The notes beneath the pieces are model-generated. The model searched no databases, had not been told where the DNA came from, and saw only the letters and a list, made by a program, of their open reading frames with translations. This document shows, piece after piece, positions 9,494 to 19,447 of a stretch of DNA of 64,000 bases; position 1 is the first letter of the stretch; every line of letters starts with the position of its first letter. The stretch covers positions 1-64,000 of the forward strand of contig CAZRJC010000006.1 in the NCBI GenBank assembly GCA_964600385.1. The letters are read 5' to 3'. The translations under genes were made by a program, and so were the position numbers. The stretch comes from DMER64 sp964600385 (lineage in GTDB: Bacteria; Bacteroidota; Bacteroidia; Bacteroidales; UBA932).

Positions 9494-9501
9494 CAAATAT
9501 A
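9494..9501 (-). promoter_or_regulatory. -7 box (TATATTTG) of the kor-gdhA-coaW unit
   Basis: On the minus strand TATATTTG matches TAnnTTTG exactly, 34 nt before the korA start. Its -33 region would fall inside the rpoC terminator hairpin and has no clear TTTG. Confidence 0.55.
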
Positions 9502-9532
9502 GGCAAAATAATAAGGGCCGAGGCCCTTATTA
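9502..9532 (-). terminator. Rho-independent terminator after rpoC
   Basis: A perfect 11-bp inverted repeat (TAATAAGGGCC / GGCCCTTATTA, 9509-9532, two-base centre) is followed on the minus strand by TTTTG. It lies 35 nt past the rpoC stop and directly before the kor promoter box, so it separates the RNA polymerase unit from the kor operon. Confidence 0.8.
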
Positions 9533-9566
9533 GTGATTATTTGTAATAAATTGTTTTAAAGCAGTT

Positions 9567-12500
9567 TTATCGCGAGACTAACCTGTCATCAACCATCTTG
9601 TTGTAATCAGATAAAGAAGTGACAAGTATGTTCTCGTACTCACGCTGACCGGTACCGGCAGGAATAAGATGACCGCAAATAACGTTTTCCTTGAGACCTT
9701 CCAGTGAATCGCTCTTTCCATAAATTGCGGCTTCTGAAAGCACTTTGGTCGTTTCCTGGAACGAAGCGGCAGACATAAAGCTGTTGGTTCGTAATGCTGC
9801 GCGGGTGATCCCCTGAAGAACCTGATTTGAAGTAGCGGGCATAGCATCTCTTGCTTCAACGGGTTTGAGGTCCTTACGTTTGAGAGTGGAGTTTTCGTCC
9901 CTTAGTTTCCTTACAGTTGTTATCTGTCCGGCTTTAAAGTTCTGTGAATCTCCGGGATCTGTAACCACTTTCTTATCAAAGATGATATCGTTCTCCTGCA
10001 TGAATTCCCACTTGTCTATCAGTTGTTCGGGCAGGAATTTTGTATCACCCGGATCTACAATTTCGACCTTGCGCATCATTTGACGTACAATAACTTCAAA
10101 ATGCTTGTCGTTAATGGTCACACCCTGATTACGGTATACGCTCTGGATTTCATTTACAATGTATTCCTGAACTTTTGTGGGACCCTGTATGGAAAGGATG
10201 TCTGTAGGTGAGATGGCTCCTTCTGAAAGCGCCATTCCTGCACGCACAAAGTCGTTTTCCTGAACAAGTATCTGTTTTGACAGGGGAACCAGGTATTTCT
10301 TTTCCTCTCCTGTTTTGGAACGGACTATGATCTCACGGTTACCGCGTTTGATCTTGCCCATGAGTACTTCACCGTCAATTTCGGAAACAATGGCCGGGTT
10401 AGACGGGTTACGGGCTTCGAACAATTCAGTTACACGGGGAAGACCTCCGGTGATGTCTCCGGATTTTCCGAAAGCACGCGGGATCTTAACCAGGATGTCA
10501 CCCACTTTAACGCGCTGTTTCTCGTTGACCATAATGTGTGCGCCAACGGGCAGGTTGTATTGTTTGAGCTCCAGGTCGGCATCCATAATGCGAAGGGTCG
10601 GGTTGCGTGATTTGTCACGGCTTTCAATAATGACCTTGTCTTTATGCATTGAATATTCATCCGTTGCTTCTTCTCTGTAGGTCACTCCTTCTATAAGGTT
10701 ATCAAATCCCACGGAACCGTTAAACTCGGCAATGGTTACGGCGTTGTAGGAATCCCACTCGCATATTTTGTCCTTTTCCTTTACCTGGTCACCATTCTTG
10801 AAATACAGGATGGCACCGTAGGGAATGTCGTAGGAAGATAAAGTAATGTGGGTGTTATTGTCCACAATGCGCATTTCAGCCGTACGTCCTATAACAATCT
10901 GCTGAGCCTCTCCGGATTCGGATATCTTAGTCAGAGTCTTGAGGTCGTCTATCTCGAGGACACCATTGTAGCGTGCAACAATCTCACTTTCCGATGCGCT
11001 GGTCGAGGCGGTACCTCCCTGGTGGAAAGTACGCAGTGTCAACTGTGTGCCAGGCTCGCCGATGGATTGTGCGGCTATAACCCCGACTACTTCTCCTTTT
11101 TGGACCATACGTGCAGTAGCCAGGTTTCTGCCATAACATTTGGCACAAACCCCCTTGCGCGATTCACACGTCAGAACGCTTCTGATCTCAACCTGTTCAA
11201 TGGGCAGCGAGGCAATAAGTTCGGCAACCGGTTCGGTAATAGCTTCTCCGGATTCGACAATAATCTCACCGGTAAGCGGATTGTACACATCATGAACGCT
11301 GGTACGTCCGAGGATCCGGTCATAGAGCGATTCCACAACCTGGTCTTTGTTCTTGATGGCGGTAGCCACCAGACCGCGCAACGTGCCGCAGTCTTCTTCG
11401 TTAATGATTACATCGTGAGATACGTCAACCAGACGGCGGGTAAGGTATCCGGCATCGGCTGTCTTGAGGGCCGTGTCGGCCAGACCTTTACGTGCACCGT
11501 GGGTAGAAATGAAGTACTCAAGAACCGAGAGGCCTTCCTTGAAGTTGGCCAGAATGGGATTCTCAATGATTTCGGCACTGGTTGAACCGGATTTCTGCGG
11601 TTTGGCCATAAGACCGCGCATACCCGAAAGCTGCTTGATCTGTGCTTTGGAACCGCGGGCTCCCGAGTCAAGCATCATATAAATAGGGTTAAAGCCCTGT
11701 TGGTCTTCCTTCAGCTGTTTCTCAAGGATATTGGTAAGTTTGACATTGACACGGGTCCAGATGTCAAGCACTTTGTTATAACGTTCATTGTTAGCAAGGA
11801 ATCCGTTGTTGAAATCGTTCATCACGCTTTCCACGTCCTGATATCCCTGATCGACGAGTGACATTTTTTCGTTAGGAACGATTACATCGTCAAGGTTGAA
11901 TGAAAGACCTCCGCGGTAGGCCATGGTGTAACCGATGTTCTTGATATCGTCAAGGAACTGTGAAGTTCTTGCCACTCCCGTAGTCTTAAGCACCAGGTTG
12001 ATAATATCACGCAGTGACCGTTTGGTAAGTACTTCATTAACGAAACCCACTTCTTCGGGGACTACCTGGTTGAAAATAACCCGTCCTACCGAGGTTTCAA
12101 TAATATTGTTTCCTGAATGATCCGCATCCCTGGAACAACGTACAATGGTCTTGGGCAGCCTGACTTTGATCTTGGCATGCATGTCCACCACTTTCTCGTT
12201 ATGGGCGATAATCACTTCTTCGGGGCTGTAAAATGTCATTCCTTCTCCTTTGGCATGGTTGCGCAGCTTGGTGATATAATACAGTCCGAGTACCATGTCC
12301 TGTGAAGGAACAGTAATAGGAGCGCCGTTGGCGGGATTCAGAATGTTGTGTGAACCGAGCATGAGCAGTTGTGCTTCCAGAATGGCTGCATTACCCAGAG
12401 GAAGGTGAACGGCCATCTGGTCTCCGTCAAAGTCGGCGTTGAATGCCGTACAAGCCAGAGGATGGAGCTGAATAGCCTTGCCTTCAATAAGTTTTGGCTG

Positions 12501-13847
12501 GAATGCCTGGATACCCAGTCTGTGGAGGGTAGGAGCACGGTTGAGCAACACGGGGTGTCCTTTCATTACGTTCTCCAGGATATCCCATATCATCGGGTCC
12601 TTACGGTCTACGATTTTTTTGGCCGATTTTACAGTCTTGACAATACCGCGTTCAATAAGTTTCCTTATAATAAACGGTTTGTAGAGTTCGGCAGCCATAT
12701 CCTTGGGAAGCCCGCATTCATGCATTTGCAACTCGGGTCCTACCACGATAACCGAACGGGCGGAATAGTCCACACGTTTACCAAGCAGGTTCTGGCGAAA
12801 ACGTCCTTGTTTCCCCTTAAGGCTGTCGGACAGGGATTTAAGAGTACGGTTAGCTTCTGTCTTAACGGCATTCGATTTACGTGAGTTATCGAACAAAGAA
12901 TCGACGGCTTCCTGGAGCATACGTTTTTCGTTGCGCAGAATAACCTCGGGAGCTTTAATTTCAATAAGGCGTTTGAGACGGTTGTTACGAATGATAACCC
13001 TGCGGTACAGGTCGTTCAGGTCCGATGTGGCAAACCGTCCACCATCCAGGGGTACCAATGGCCTCAGATCGGGAGGAATCACCGGAATGACCTTCATGAT
13101 CATCCATTCGGGTTTGTTGATATTCTTTGAGTCACGGAAAGCTTCCACAACGTTAAGGCGTTTGAGGGCCTCGGTCTTACGCTGCTGTGATGTTTCAATA
13201 TCGGCTTTGTGACGCAGGTCGTATGAAAGATCATCCAGATTTATACGGGTAAGAAGCTTGTATATGGCTTCTGCACCCATACCGGCGATGAATTTATTGG
13301 GGTCCTCGTCGTCCAGCATCTGGTTTTCTCTGGGAATGGTATCTATGATATTCAGATATTCCTCTTCTGTGAGCAGGTCCAGCTCTTTTACATCGTCCTG
13401 GGCTTTGATTCCGGGTTGTATGACAACGTAACGTTCATAGTAAATGATTCCCTCGAGTTTCTTGGAAGGGATACCCAGCAGGTATCCAATCTTGTTGGGA
13501 GTGGAACGAAAATACCATATATGGGCAATGGGAACAACCAGTGAGATATGTCCCATGCGTTCACGGCGCACTTTCTTCTCTGTCACTTCAACACCGCAGC
13601 GGTCACAGGTGATGCCGCGGTAACGTATCCTTTTATATTTTCCGCAATGACATTCATAGTCTTTTGAAGGCCCGAATATACGTTCGCAGAACAAACCGTC
13701 GCGTTCCGGCTTGTAGGTACGGTAGTTTACTGTTTCAGGCTTCAACACTTCCCCGTGGGACATCTCTAGTATCTCCTCGGGTGATGCAAGGCCTATGGTA
13801 ATCTTATTGAAGTTGCTTTTTAATTTGCTATCTTTCTTATAAGCCAT
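9567..13847 (-). CDS. rpoC: DNA-directed RNA polymerase subunit beta'
   Basis: Catalytic clamp subunit of RNA polymerase, 1426 aa from the ATG at 13847 (MAYKKD). An in-frame TTG two codons upstream is less likely. The N-terminal zinc site ECHCGKYKRIRYRGITCDRCG is at about residues 66-86, the Mg-binding NADFDGD at 470-476, and the second zinc cluster (CESRKGVCAKCYG) in the C-terminal half. The bridge and trigger regions are conserved. It begins 10 nt after the rpoB stop and is followed by a terminator. Confidence 0.98.
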   Translation of the reverse strand: MAYKKDSKLKSNFNKITIGLASPEEILEMSHGEVLKPETVNYRTYKPERDGLFCERIFGPSKDYECHCGKYKRIRYRGITCDRCGVEVTEKKVRRERMGHISLVVPIAHIWYFRSTPNKIGYLLGIPSKKLEGIIYYERYVVIQPGIKAQDDVKELDLLTEEEYLNIIDTIPRENQMLDDEDPNKFIAGMGAEAIYKLLTRINLDDLSYDLRHKADIETSQQRKTEALKRLNVVEAFRDSKNINKPEWMIMKVIPVIPPDLRPLVPLDGGRFATSDLNDLYRRVIIRNNRLKRLIEIKAPEVILRNEKRMLQEAVDSLFDNSRKSNAVKTEANRTLKSLSDSLKGKQGRFRQNLLGKRVDYSARSVIVVGPELQMHECGLPKDMAAELYKPFIIRKLIERGIVKTVKSAKKIVDRKDPMIWDILENVMKGHPVLLNRAPTLHRLGIQAFQPKLIEGKAIQLHPLACTAFNADFDGDQMAVHLPLGNAAILEAQLLMLGSHNILNPANGAPITVPSQDMVLGLYYITKLRNHAKGEGMTFYSPEEVIIAHNEKVVDMHAKIKVRLPKTIVRCSRDADHSGNNIIETSVGRVIFNQVVPEEVGFVNEVLTKRSLRDIINLVLKTTGVARTSQFLDDIKNIGYTMAYRGGLSFNLDDVIVPNEKMSLVDQGYQDVESVMNDFNNGFLANNERYNKVLDIWTRVNVKLTNILEKQLKEDQQGFNPIYMMLDSGARGSKAQIKQLSGMRGLMAKPQKSGSTSAEIIENPILANFKEGLSVLEYFISTHGARKGLADTALKTADAGYLTRRLVDVSHDVIINEEDCGTLRGLVATAIKNKDQVVESLYDRILGRTSVHDVYNPLTGEIIVESGEAITEPVAELIASLPIEQVEIRSVLTCESRKGVCAKCYGRNLATARMVQKGEVVGVIAAQSIGEPGTQLTLRTFHQGGTASTSASESEIVARYNGVLEIDDLKTLTKISESGEAQQIVIGRTAEMRIVDNNTHITLSSYDIPYGAILYFKNGDQVKEKDKICEWDSYNAVTIAEFNGSVGFDNLIEGVTYREEATDEYSMHKDKVIIESRDKSRNPTLRIMDADLELKQYNLPVGAHIMVNEKQRVKVGDILVKIPRAFGKSGDITGGLPRVTELFEARNPSNPAIVSEIDGEVLMGKIKRGNREIIVRSKTGEEKKYLVPLSKQILVQENDFVRAGMALSEGAISPTDILSIQGPTKVQEYIVNEIQSVYRNQGVTINDKHFEVIVRQMMRKVEIVDPGDTKFLPEQLIDKWEFMQENDIIFDKKVVTDPGDSQNFKAGQITTVRKLRDENSTLKRKDLKPVEARDAMPATSNQVLQGITRAALRTNSFMSAASFQETTKVLSEAAIYGKSDSLEGLKENVICGHLIPAGTGQREYENILVTSLSDYNKMVDDRLVSR

Positions 13848-13857
13848 AATCAATTTT

Positions 13858-16800
13858 TTATTCCAGGTTAACGCTCAGACCTAAACCACGTAATTCGTGA
13901 AGCAATACGTTCAGGGATTCGGGAATACCCGGAGCGGGCATTGTGTCTCCCTTGACAATAGCTTCGTAGGCACGTGACCTTCCTACCACATCGTCCGATT
14001 TAACGGTAAGAATTTCCTGCAGAATGTTGGCGGCACCAAATGCCTCCAGGGCCCAAACTTCCATTTCCCCAAAACGTTGTCCCCCAAACTGTGCCTTACC
14101 ACCAAGTGGCTGCTGTGTAATGAGTGAGTAGGGGCCTATGGAACGTGCGTGCATCTTGTCATCAACCATGTGGCCGAGTTTAAGCATATAGATTACACCC
14201 ACAGTCGCGGGCTGGTCAAAGTAATCACCGGTACCTCCGTCACGCAGGTAAGTCTTGCCGAATTTGGGAACACCTGCTTTGTCCGTGAATTCAGTGATTT
14301 CTTCCAGAGACGCTCCGTCAAAGATAGGTGTGGCAAACTGGGTTCCCAATTCTTTCCCTGCCCATCCGAGTACGGTTTCGTAGATCTGTCCCAGGTTCAT
14401 ACGGGAAGGTACGCCCAGCGGGTTCAATACCACGTCAACTATAGTGCCGTCGTCAAGGAAGGGCATATCTTCGTCACGTACCACTTTGGCTACAATGCCT
14501 TTATTCCCGTGGCGGCCTGCCATCTTGTCTCCTACACGGATTTTACGTTTCTTGGCAATATATATCTTTGCCAGTTGCATGATGCCCGAGGGAAGTTCAT
14601 CACCAATAGTGAGACTGTATTTTACACGTTTGAGTTCGGCGTCAAGTTCTTTGTAAGCAATCAGGTAATTGTTAATAAGTTTTTTGATAAGCGCGTTAAC
14701 GTGTTTGTCGTTGGTCCACTTGGTTGGATTCACATTCTCGTAATCGAGACCGGAAAGCAATGCCCTGGTGAAGATAGTATCTTTTGTAATAATCTCAACA
14801 CCATACAGATCTGAAATTCCCGGAGAGGCTTTTCCCTTGAGCAAAACTTCCATTTTATCAAGGAACCTGTCCTTCAAAGCGTCAAAACGCTGTTTGAAAT
14901 TATCTTCTGCCTGCTGAACCTGCATCTTGGATATGGGTTTGATCTTTTTGGATCCTTCCTTCATGATGCGTGAGAACAGCCGTTTGTCTATCACTGTACC
15001 AAAAAGCGACGGGGAAGCCTTCAAAGAGGCATCTTTTACGTCACCGGCCTTGTCACCGAAGATGGCACGAAGGAGTTTTTCTTCAGGAGAAGGATCGCTT
15101 TCTCCCTTGGGAGTGATCTTTCCAATGAGAATATCTCCGGGTTCAACATAGGCGCCAACACGAATGATCCCGTTTTCATCGAGATTTCTGGTGGCTTCTT
15201 CACTGACGTTGGGAATATCGCTTGTCAGCTCTTCCATACCGCGTTTGGTATCGCGGACTTCCATAATGTATTCGTCAACATGTATGGAGGTGAAGACATC
15301 TTCGCGGAGCATTCTTTCTGACAACACAATGGCATCTTCAAAGTTGTAGCCTTTCCACGGCATGAATGCCACCTTAAGGTTACGTCCGAGAGCCAGTTCT
15401 CCGTTCTGTGTCCCGTAGCCTTCGGTAAGGATCTGTCCGGGTACAACCTTTTGTCCTTTATGTACAATAGGCTTCAGGTTAACGGAAGTATTCTGGTTTG
15501 TTTTACGGTATATGGGAAGATGGTAAACAGTAACATCGGGATTGAAGTTAACAAATTTCTCATCATCTGTCTGTTCGTATTTGACATGTATTTCCTTGGC
15601 GTCCACAAATACTATTTCACCCTTGCCTTCTGCTGTGATCTGAGTGCGGCTGTCACGGATTACCGGACCTTCAAGGCCGGTTCCGACGATAGGAGCTTCA
15701 GGGCGGATAAGCGGTACAGCCTGCCGCATCATGTTGGATCCCATGAGGGCGCGGTTGGCGTCGTCGTGTTCCAGGAAAGGAATTAGGGATGCTGCTATGG
15801 ATGCGATCTGGTTGGGGGCAACGTCCATCAGGTGCACCTCATCTTTGGTCACTACGGGGTAGTCCGCTTCATAACGGCATTTGATACGTTCATCAAGTAT
15901 GTTTCCGTCGTCATCGAGGTTAACGTTAGCCTGGGCTACCATCTGTTCCTCCTCTTCCTCGGCGCTCATGTAAACATAGCCTTTGGCAGAAAGGTCAACA
16001 CGTCCCTCATCCACCTTCCGGTAGGGAGTCTCGATAAAGCCGAGGTCGTTGATCCTTGCGTAAACGCAAAGAGAAGAAATAAGGCCGATGTTGGGACCTT
16101 CGGGAGTTTCAATGGGGCATAACCGTCCGTAGTGGGTATAGTGTACGTCGCGGACCTCGAATCCTGCCCTGTCTCTGGACAGACCTCCGGGGCCCAGTGC
16201 GGAAAGACGGCGTTTGTGTGTCATTTCGGCCAGGGGGTTTGTCTGGTCCATGAATTGTGACAGCTGCGATGTCCCAAAGAATGAGTTGATAACGGAAGAC
16301 AGGGTCTTGGCGTTGATCAGATCTATTGGAGTAAACACTTCGTTGTCACGAACATTCATGCGCTCCCTTATGGTGCGGGCCATGCGGGAAAGACCAACGC
16401 TGAACTGATTGGCCAGCTGCTCACCTACGGTGCGGATGCGGCGGTTGCTCAGGTGATCTATATCGTCTACCTGTGCCTTTGAATTGATCAACTGGATCAG
16501 GTGGTTGATAATGGCAATTATATCTTCCTTGGTAAGGACCTTAATATCAGGGGCCGTGGCAAGGTTGAGCTTATGGTTCAGACGGTAACGTCCGACATCT
16601 CCCAGATCATAGCGTTTGGATGAAAAGAAGAGCTTGTCAATGACATCCATGGCCGTTGCTTCGTCAGGTGGTTCCGAGTTGCGGAGTTGCCTGTAGATGT
16701 ATATAACGGCTTCCTTGGCCGAGTTGCAGGGATCTTTCTGCAGTGTATTGTGGATAATTGCATAGTCTCCAATATTGGCATCTTCTTTATGCAACAATAC

Positions 16801-17676
16801 CGTGGAGGCTCCGGAATCAAGAATAAGATCTATATGTTCTTCTTCCAGAACTGTTTTACGATCGAGGATGATCTCATTACGTTCAATGGATACAACTTCT
16901 CCTGTATCTTCGTCTACAAAGTCCTCGATCCAGGATTTAAGAACACGCGCAGCCAATTTTCTGCCCAGGTTCTTTTTAAGGTTAACGCGGTTAACTTTAA
17001 CTTCATTTGCCAGGCCAAATATCTCGAGGATATCTTTATCACTCTCAAATCCGATGGCACGAAGAAGGGTGGTTACCGGTAATTTTTTCTTTCTGTCAAT
17101 GTAAGCGTACATCACGTTATTGATGTCCGTGGCGAATTCAATCCAGGAACCTTTGAAAGGAATGATTCTGGCAGAATATAGTTTGGTACCGTTCGTATGG
17201 ATGCTTTGCCCGAAGAATACGCCGGGAGAACGGTGCAGCTGAGATACGACAATACGTTCGGAACCATTGATGACAAAAGTCCCGCGGGGTGTCATGTAGG
17301 GTATGGTTCCAAGGTACACATCCTGAATAACGGTGTCAAAATCTTCGTGTTCGGGATCTGTACAATACAGTTTAAGTTTTGCTTTGAGGGGAACGCTATA
17401 CGTAAGACCCCTGTCCAGACATTCTTCAATGGAATAGCGTGGCGGATCTACGAAATAATCAATAAACTCCAGAACAAAGTTATTGCGCGTGTCTGTAATA
17501 GGAAAGTTTTCCTGAAAAACTTTAAAAAGGCCCTCGTTTTTCCGGTTTTCCGGTGTCGTTTCAAGCTGAAAAAAATCCTGAAACGATTTCAACTGAACTT
17601 CCAAAAAGTCCGGATGGTCCAGAAGTGTTTTTGACGTTGCGAAGCTAATTCGCTGATTATTAAATTTTTGAGACAT
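13858..17676 (-). CDS. rpoB: DNA-directed RNA polymerase subunit beta
   Basis: Beta subunit of RNA polymerase, 1272 aa. The start is placed at the ATG at 17676 (MSQKFNNQRISFA), which aligns with Bacteroides RpoB as I remember it; the 13 upstream in-frame codons run into the attenuator region. The rifampicin pocket SQFMDQTNPLAEMTHKRR followed by LSALGPGGLS has the unmutated residues at the usual resistance positions (Asp in MDQ, His in THKRR, Ser in RLSAL). It is preceded by a strong hairpin between rplL and rpoB that could lower its expression relative to the ribosomal proteins. Confidence 0.98.
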   Translation of the reverse strand: MSQKFNNQRISFATSKTLLDHPDFLEVQLKSFQDFFQLETTPENRKNEGLFKVFQENFPITDTRNNFVLEFIDYFVDPPRYSIEECLDRGLTYSVPLKAKLKLYCTDPEHEDFDTVIQDVYLGTIPYMTPRGTFVINGSERIVVSQLHRSPGVFFGQSIHTNGTKLYSARIIPFKGSWIEFATDINNVMYAYIDRKKKLPVTTLLRAIGFESDKDILEIFGLANEVKVNRVNLKKNLGRKLAARVLKSWIEDFVDEDTGEVVSIERNEIILDRKTVLEEEHIDLILDSGASTVLLHKEDANIGDYAIIHNTLQKDPCNSAKEAVIYIYRQLRNSEPPDEATAMDVIDKLFFSSKRYDLGDVGRYRLNHKLNLATAPDIKVLTKEDIIAIINHLIQLINSKAQVDDIDHLSNRRIRTVGEQLANQFSVGLSRMARTIRERMNVRDNEVFTPIDLINAKTLSSVINSFFGTSQLSQFMDQTNPLAEMTHKRRLSALGPGGLSRDRAGFEVRDVHYTHYGRLCPIETPEGPNIGLISSLCVYARINDLGFIETPYRKVDEGRVDLSAKGYVYMSAEEEEEQMVAQANVNLDDDGNILDERIKCRYEADYPVVTKDEVHLMDVAPNQIASIAASLIPFLEHDDANRALMGSNMMRQAVPLIRPEAPIVGTGLEGPVIRDSRTQITAEGKGEIVFVDAKEIHVKYEQTDDEKFVNFNPDVTVYHLPIYRKTNQNTSVNLKPIVHKGQKVVPGQILTEGYGTQNGELALGRNLKVAFMPWKGYNFEDAIVLSERMLREDVFTSIHVDEYIMEVRDTKRGMEELTSDIPNVSEEATRNLDENGIIRVGAYVEPGDILIGKITPKGESDPSPEEKLLRAIFGDKAGDVKDASLKASPSLFGTVIDKRLFSRIMKEGSKKIKPISKMQVQQAEDNFKQRFDALKDRFLDKMEVLLKGKASPGISDLYGVEIITKDTIFTRALLSGLDYENVNPTKWTNDKHVNALIKKLINNYLIAYKELDAELKRVKYSLTIGDELPSGIMQLAKIYIAKKRKIRVGDKMAGRHGNKGIVAKVVRDEDMPFLDDGTIVDVVLNPLGVPSRMNLGQIYETVLGWAGKELGTQFATPIFDGASLEEITEFTDKAGVPKFGKTYLRDGGTGDYFDQPATVGVIYMLKLGHMVDDKMHARSIGPYSLITQQPLGGKAQFGGQRFGEMEVWALEAFGAANILQEILTVKSDDVVGRSRAYEAIVKGDTMPAPGIPESLNVLLHELRGLGLSVNLE

Positions 17677-17708
17677 TTTAAAAGGATTAGTTGAAAACAA
17701 ACAATTTA

Positions 17709-17747
17709 ACGACAAAAAGGCTTAGAACCCCGCGGGGTTCTAAACCT
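17709..17747 (-). terminator. Attenuator-like hairpin between rplL and rpoB
   Basis: A perfect 22-bp palindrome at 17722-17743 (arms TTAGAACCCC / GGGGTTCTAA around GC) extends through a G-U wobble to a 14-bp stem at 17718-17747. On the minus strand it is followed at once by TTTTTGTC. It has the form of an intrinsic terminator but sits within an operon, so partial termination or RNA processing is more likely. A smaller CCCG/CGGG hairpin lies just upstream (about 17755-17771). Confidence 0.65.
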
Positions 17748-17779
17748 GGTCTCCTTCCCGATTCTTACGGGAGTTTTGT

Positions 17780-18157
17780 TTATTTAATCTCAACTTCTCC
17801 GCCGGCTTCTTCAATCTGGGATTTCATCTGCTCAGCTTCGGCCTTGCTGATTTTTTCTTTAAGAGCCTTGGGAGCTCCGTCAACTAAATCTTTAGCTTCT
17901 TTAAGTCCAAGACCGGTGAGGTCTTTTACGACTTTGATAACTTGCAATTTAGCCTGTCCGGCCGATGTAAGTATAACATCAAATTGAGTTTGTTCAGCTT
18001 CGACGGCGGGTCCGGCAGCAGCACCGGGAGCGGCAACAGCAACAGCGGCGGCTGCGGGCTCAATTCCGTACTCGTCTTTAAGGATGTTTGCTAATTCAAT
18101 AGCTTCTTTAATGGTAAGATTAGCAATGGCTTCTGCCATTTGTTTCAATTCTGCCAT
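17780..18157 (-). CDS. rplL: 50S ribosomal protein L7/L12
   Basis: Stalk protein that recruits translation GTPases. At 125 aa it shows the N-terminal dimerisation helices, an Ala/Pro/Gly-rich hinge at about 35-52 (AAAAVAVAAPGAAAGPAVEA), and the C-terminal domain with VIKVVKDLTGLGLKEAKDLVDGAPK. It follows rplJ by 41 nt and precedes the rplL-rpoB hairpin. Confidence 0.98.
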   Translation of the reverse strand: MAELKQMAEAIANLTIKEAIELANILKDEYGIEPAAAAVAVAAPGAAAGPAVEAEQTQFDVILTSAGQAKLQVIKVVKDLTGLGLKEAKDLVDGAPKALKEKISKAEAEQMKSQIEEAGGEVEIK

Positions 18158-18198
18158 GATTATTTTGTTTAAAATTGTTTTTTACTTTTTACTAATTA

Positions 18199-18720
18199 TT
18201 ATTCACGTTCGGCAAGTGTTTTCACTATGCCAGCCACATTGCTTCCCGAGGAAGTGATGGCGGAAACAAGTCTCTGTGCGGGAGACAGGATAAGGCCAAC
18301 AATATCGCCAATGAGCTGTTCACGGGATTTGATATTGATGAGGGTATCCAGTTGACTTTCTCCAACATAGGCACATTCTTGCACAAGAGCTCCTTTAAGG
18401 ACCGGTTTACCGTGTTCCGCACCGAACGATTTAATGAGTTTGGCAGGAGCATTGACCGATTCTGTAAACATTATGCCGGTTGAGCCGGAAAGTACAGGAA
18501 ATAGCTGGGCAGCATCCTCAACGCCAGTCTGTTCAAGGGCGCGGCGGAGCAAGGTATTTTTTACAACAACCAGTTTGATGTTTTGTGCAAAACATTCACG
18601 GCGCAACATGGAAGTCTTCTGGGCATTCATGCCTTCAAGATCAACCACATAAAAGTTGGGAGTCGATGCCAGTTGTGCCGCTAAACTTTCAATTACAAGT
18701 ACTTTTTTATCTTTCTTCAT
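18199..18720 (-). CDS. rplJ: 50S ribosomal protein L10
   Basis: Base of the ribosomal stalk; its C-terminal helix carries L7/L12 dimers. Length 173 aa is normal. It starts 11 nt after the rplA stop, so there is no room for a separate promoter or for the long L10-binding leader seen in many other bacteria, unless such an element lies inside rplA. Confidence 0.97.
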   Translation of the reverse strand: MKKDKKVLVIESLAAQLASTPNFYVVDLEGMNAQKTSMLRRECFAQNIKLVVVKNTLLRRALEQTGVEDAAQLFPVLSGSTGIMFTESVNAPAKLIKSFGAEHGKPVLKGALVQECAYVGESQLDTLINIKSREQLIGDIVGLILSPAQRLVSAITSSGSNVAGIVKTLAERE

Positions 18721-18731
18721 AAATCTTAGTT

Positions 18732-19433
18732 TTATTCGGCAGCACTACCGGATTTTATATCAATGCACAAACCGGGTCCCATGGTAGTGGAAAGATAAAT
18801 ACTTTTCACGTAGGTTCCCTTCAGAGCTTGCGGTTTTAGTTTTAATATAGTATTCAAAAACTCCTGGGCATTATCCTGAAGGCTCTTGGCATCGAAAGAT
18901 ACCTTACCTATTGATGAATGGATAATTCCGGTTTTATCTACTTTAAAGTCAATTTTACCGGCTTTCACTTCATTAACAGCTTTCCCTACCTCCATGGTTA
19001 CGGTTCCGGTCTTGGGGTTGGGCATAAGGCCACGGGGTCCCAGGATTCGGCCGATAGGGCCAATCTTAGCCATTACGGAAGGCGTACAGATGATGACATC
19101 AACATCTGTCCAGCCGCCTTTAATTTTTTCAATGTATTCGTCCAGACCAACATGGTCGGCTCCGGCGTTCTTGGCTTCTTCTTCCTTATCGGGAGTACAG
19201 AGAACCAGCACACGTACCACTTTCCCTGTTCCATGCGGAAGAGTTACCACGCCACGAACCATCTGGTTGGCTTTACGCGGGTCAACACCTAAACGAACAG
19301 CCATATCTACTGAAGCATCGAATTTGGTAAAGCTTGTATCCTTTATCAATTCACATGCTTCTGACAGTTTGTATTGCTTTACGGGATCGACCTTGGCGTA
19401 TACTACTTTTTGATTTTTAGTAAGTTTACTCAT
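18732..19433 (-). CDS. rplA: 50S ribosomal protein L1
   Basis: Two-domain 23S rRNA-binding protein of the L1 stalk, 233 aa. Conserved segments include VRLGVDPRKANQMVRGVVTLPHGTGK and GRILGPRGLMPNPKTGTV. It sits in the standard rplK-rplA-rplJ-rplL order. In other bacteria L1 represses its own operon by binding the mRNA; I could not identify such a site here. Confidence 0.98.
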   Translation of the reverse strand: MSKLTKNQKVVYAKVDPVKQYKLSEACELIKDTSFTKFDASVDMAVRLGVDPRKANQMVRGVVTLPHGTGKVVRVLVLCTPDKEEEAKNAGADHVGLDEYIEKIKGGWTDVDVIICTPSVMAKIGPIGRILGPRGLMPNPKTGTVTMEVGKAVNEVKAGKIDFKVDKTGIIHSSIGKVSFDAKSLQDNAQEFLNTILKLKPQALKGTYVKSIYLSTTMGPGLCIDIKSGSAAE

Positions 19434-19447
19434 TTCTGCATGTAAGT

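Noticed and set aside
16744..16752. TGTGGATAA, a DnaA-box-like nonamer (another at 59294-59302)
   Set aside because: Both are single copies inside coding sequence (rpoB and the helix-hairpin-helix gene), with no cluster, no AT-rich unwinding region and no dnaA nearby. There is no case for an origin.
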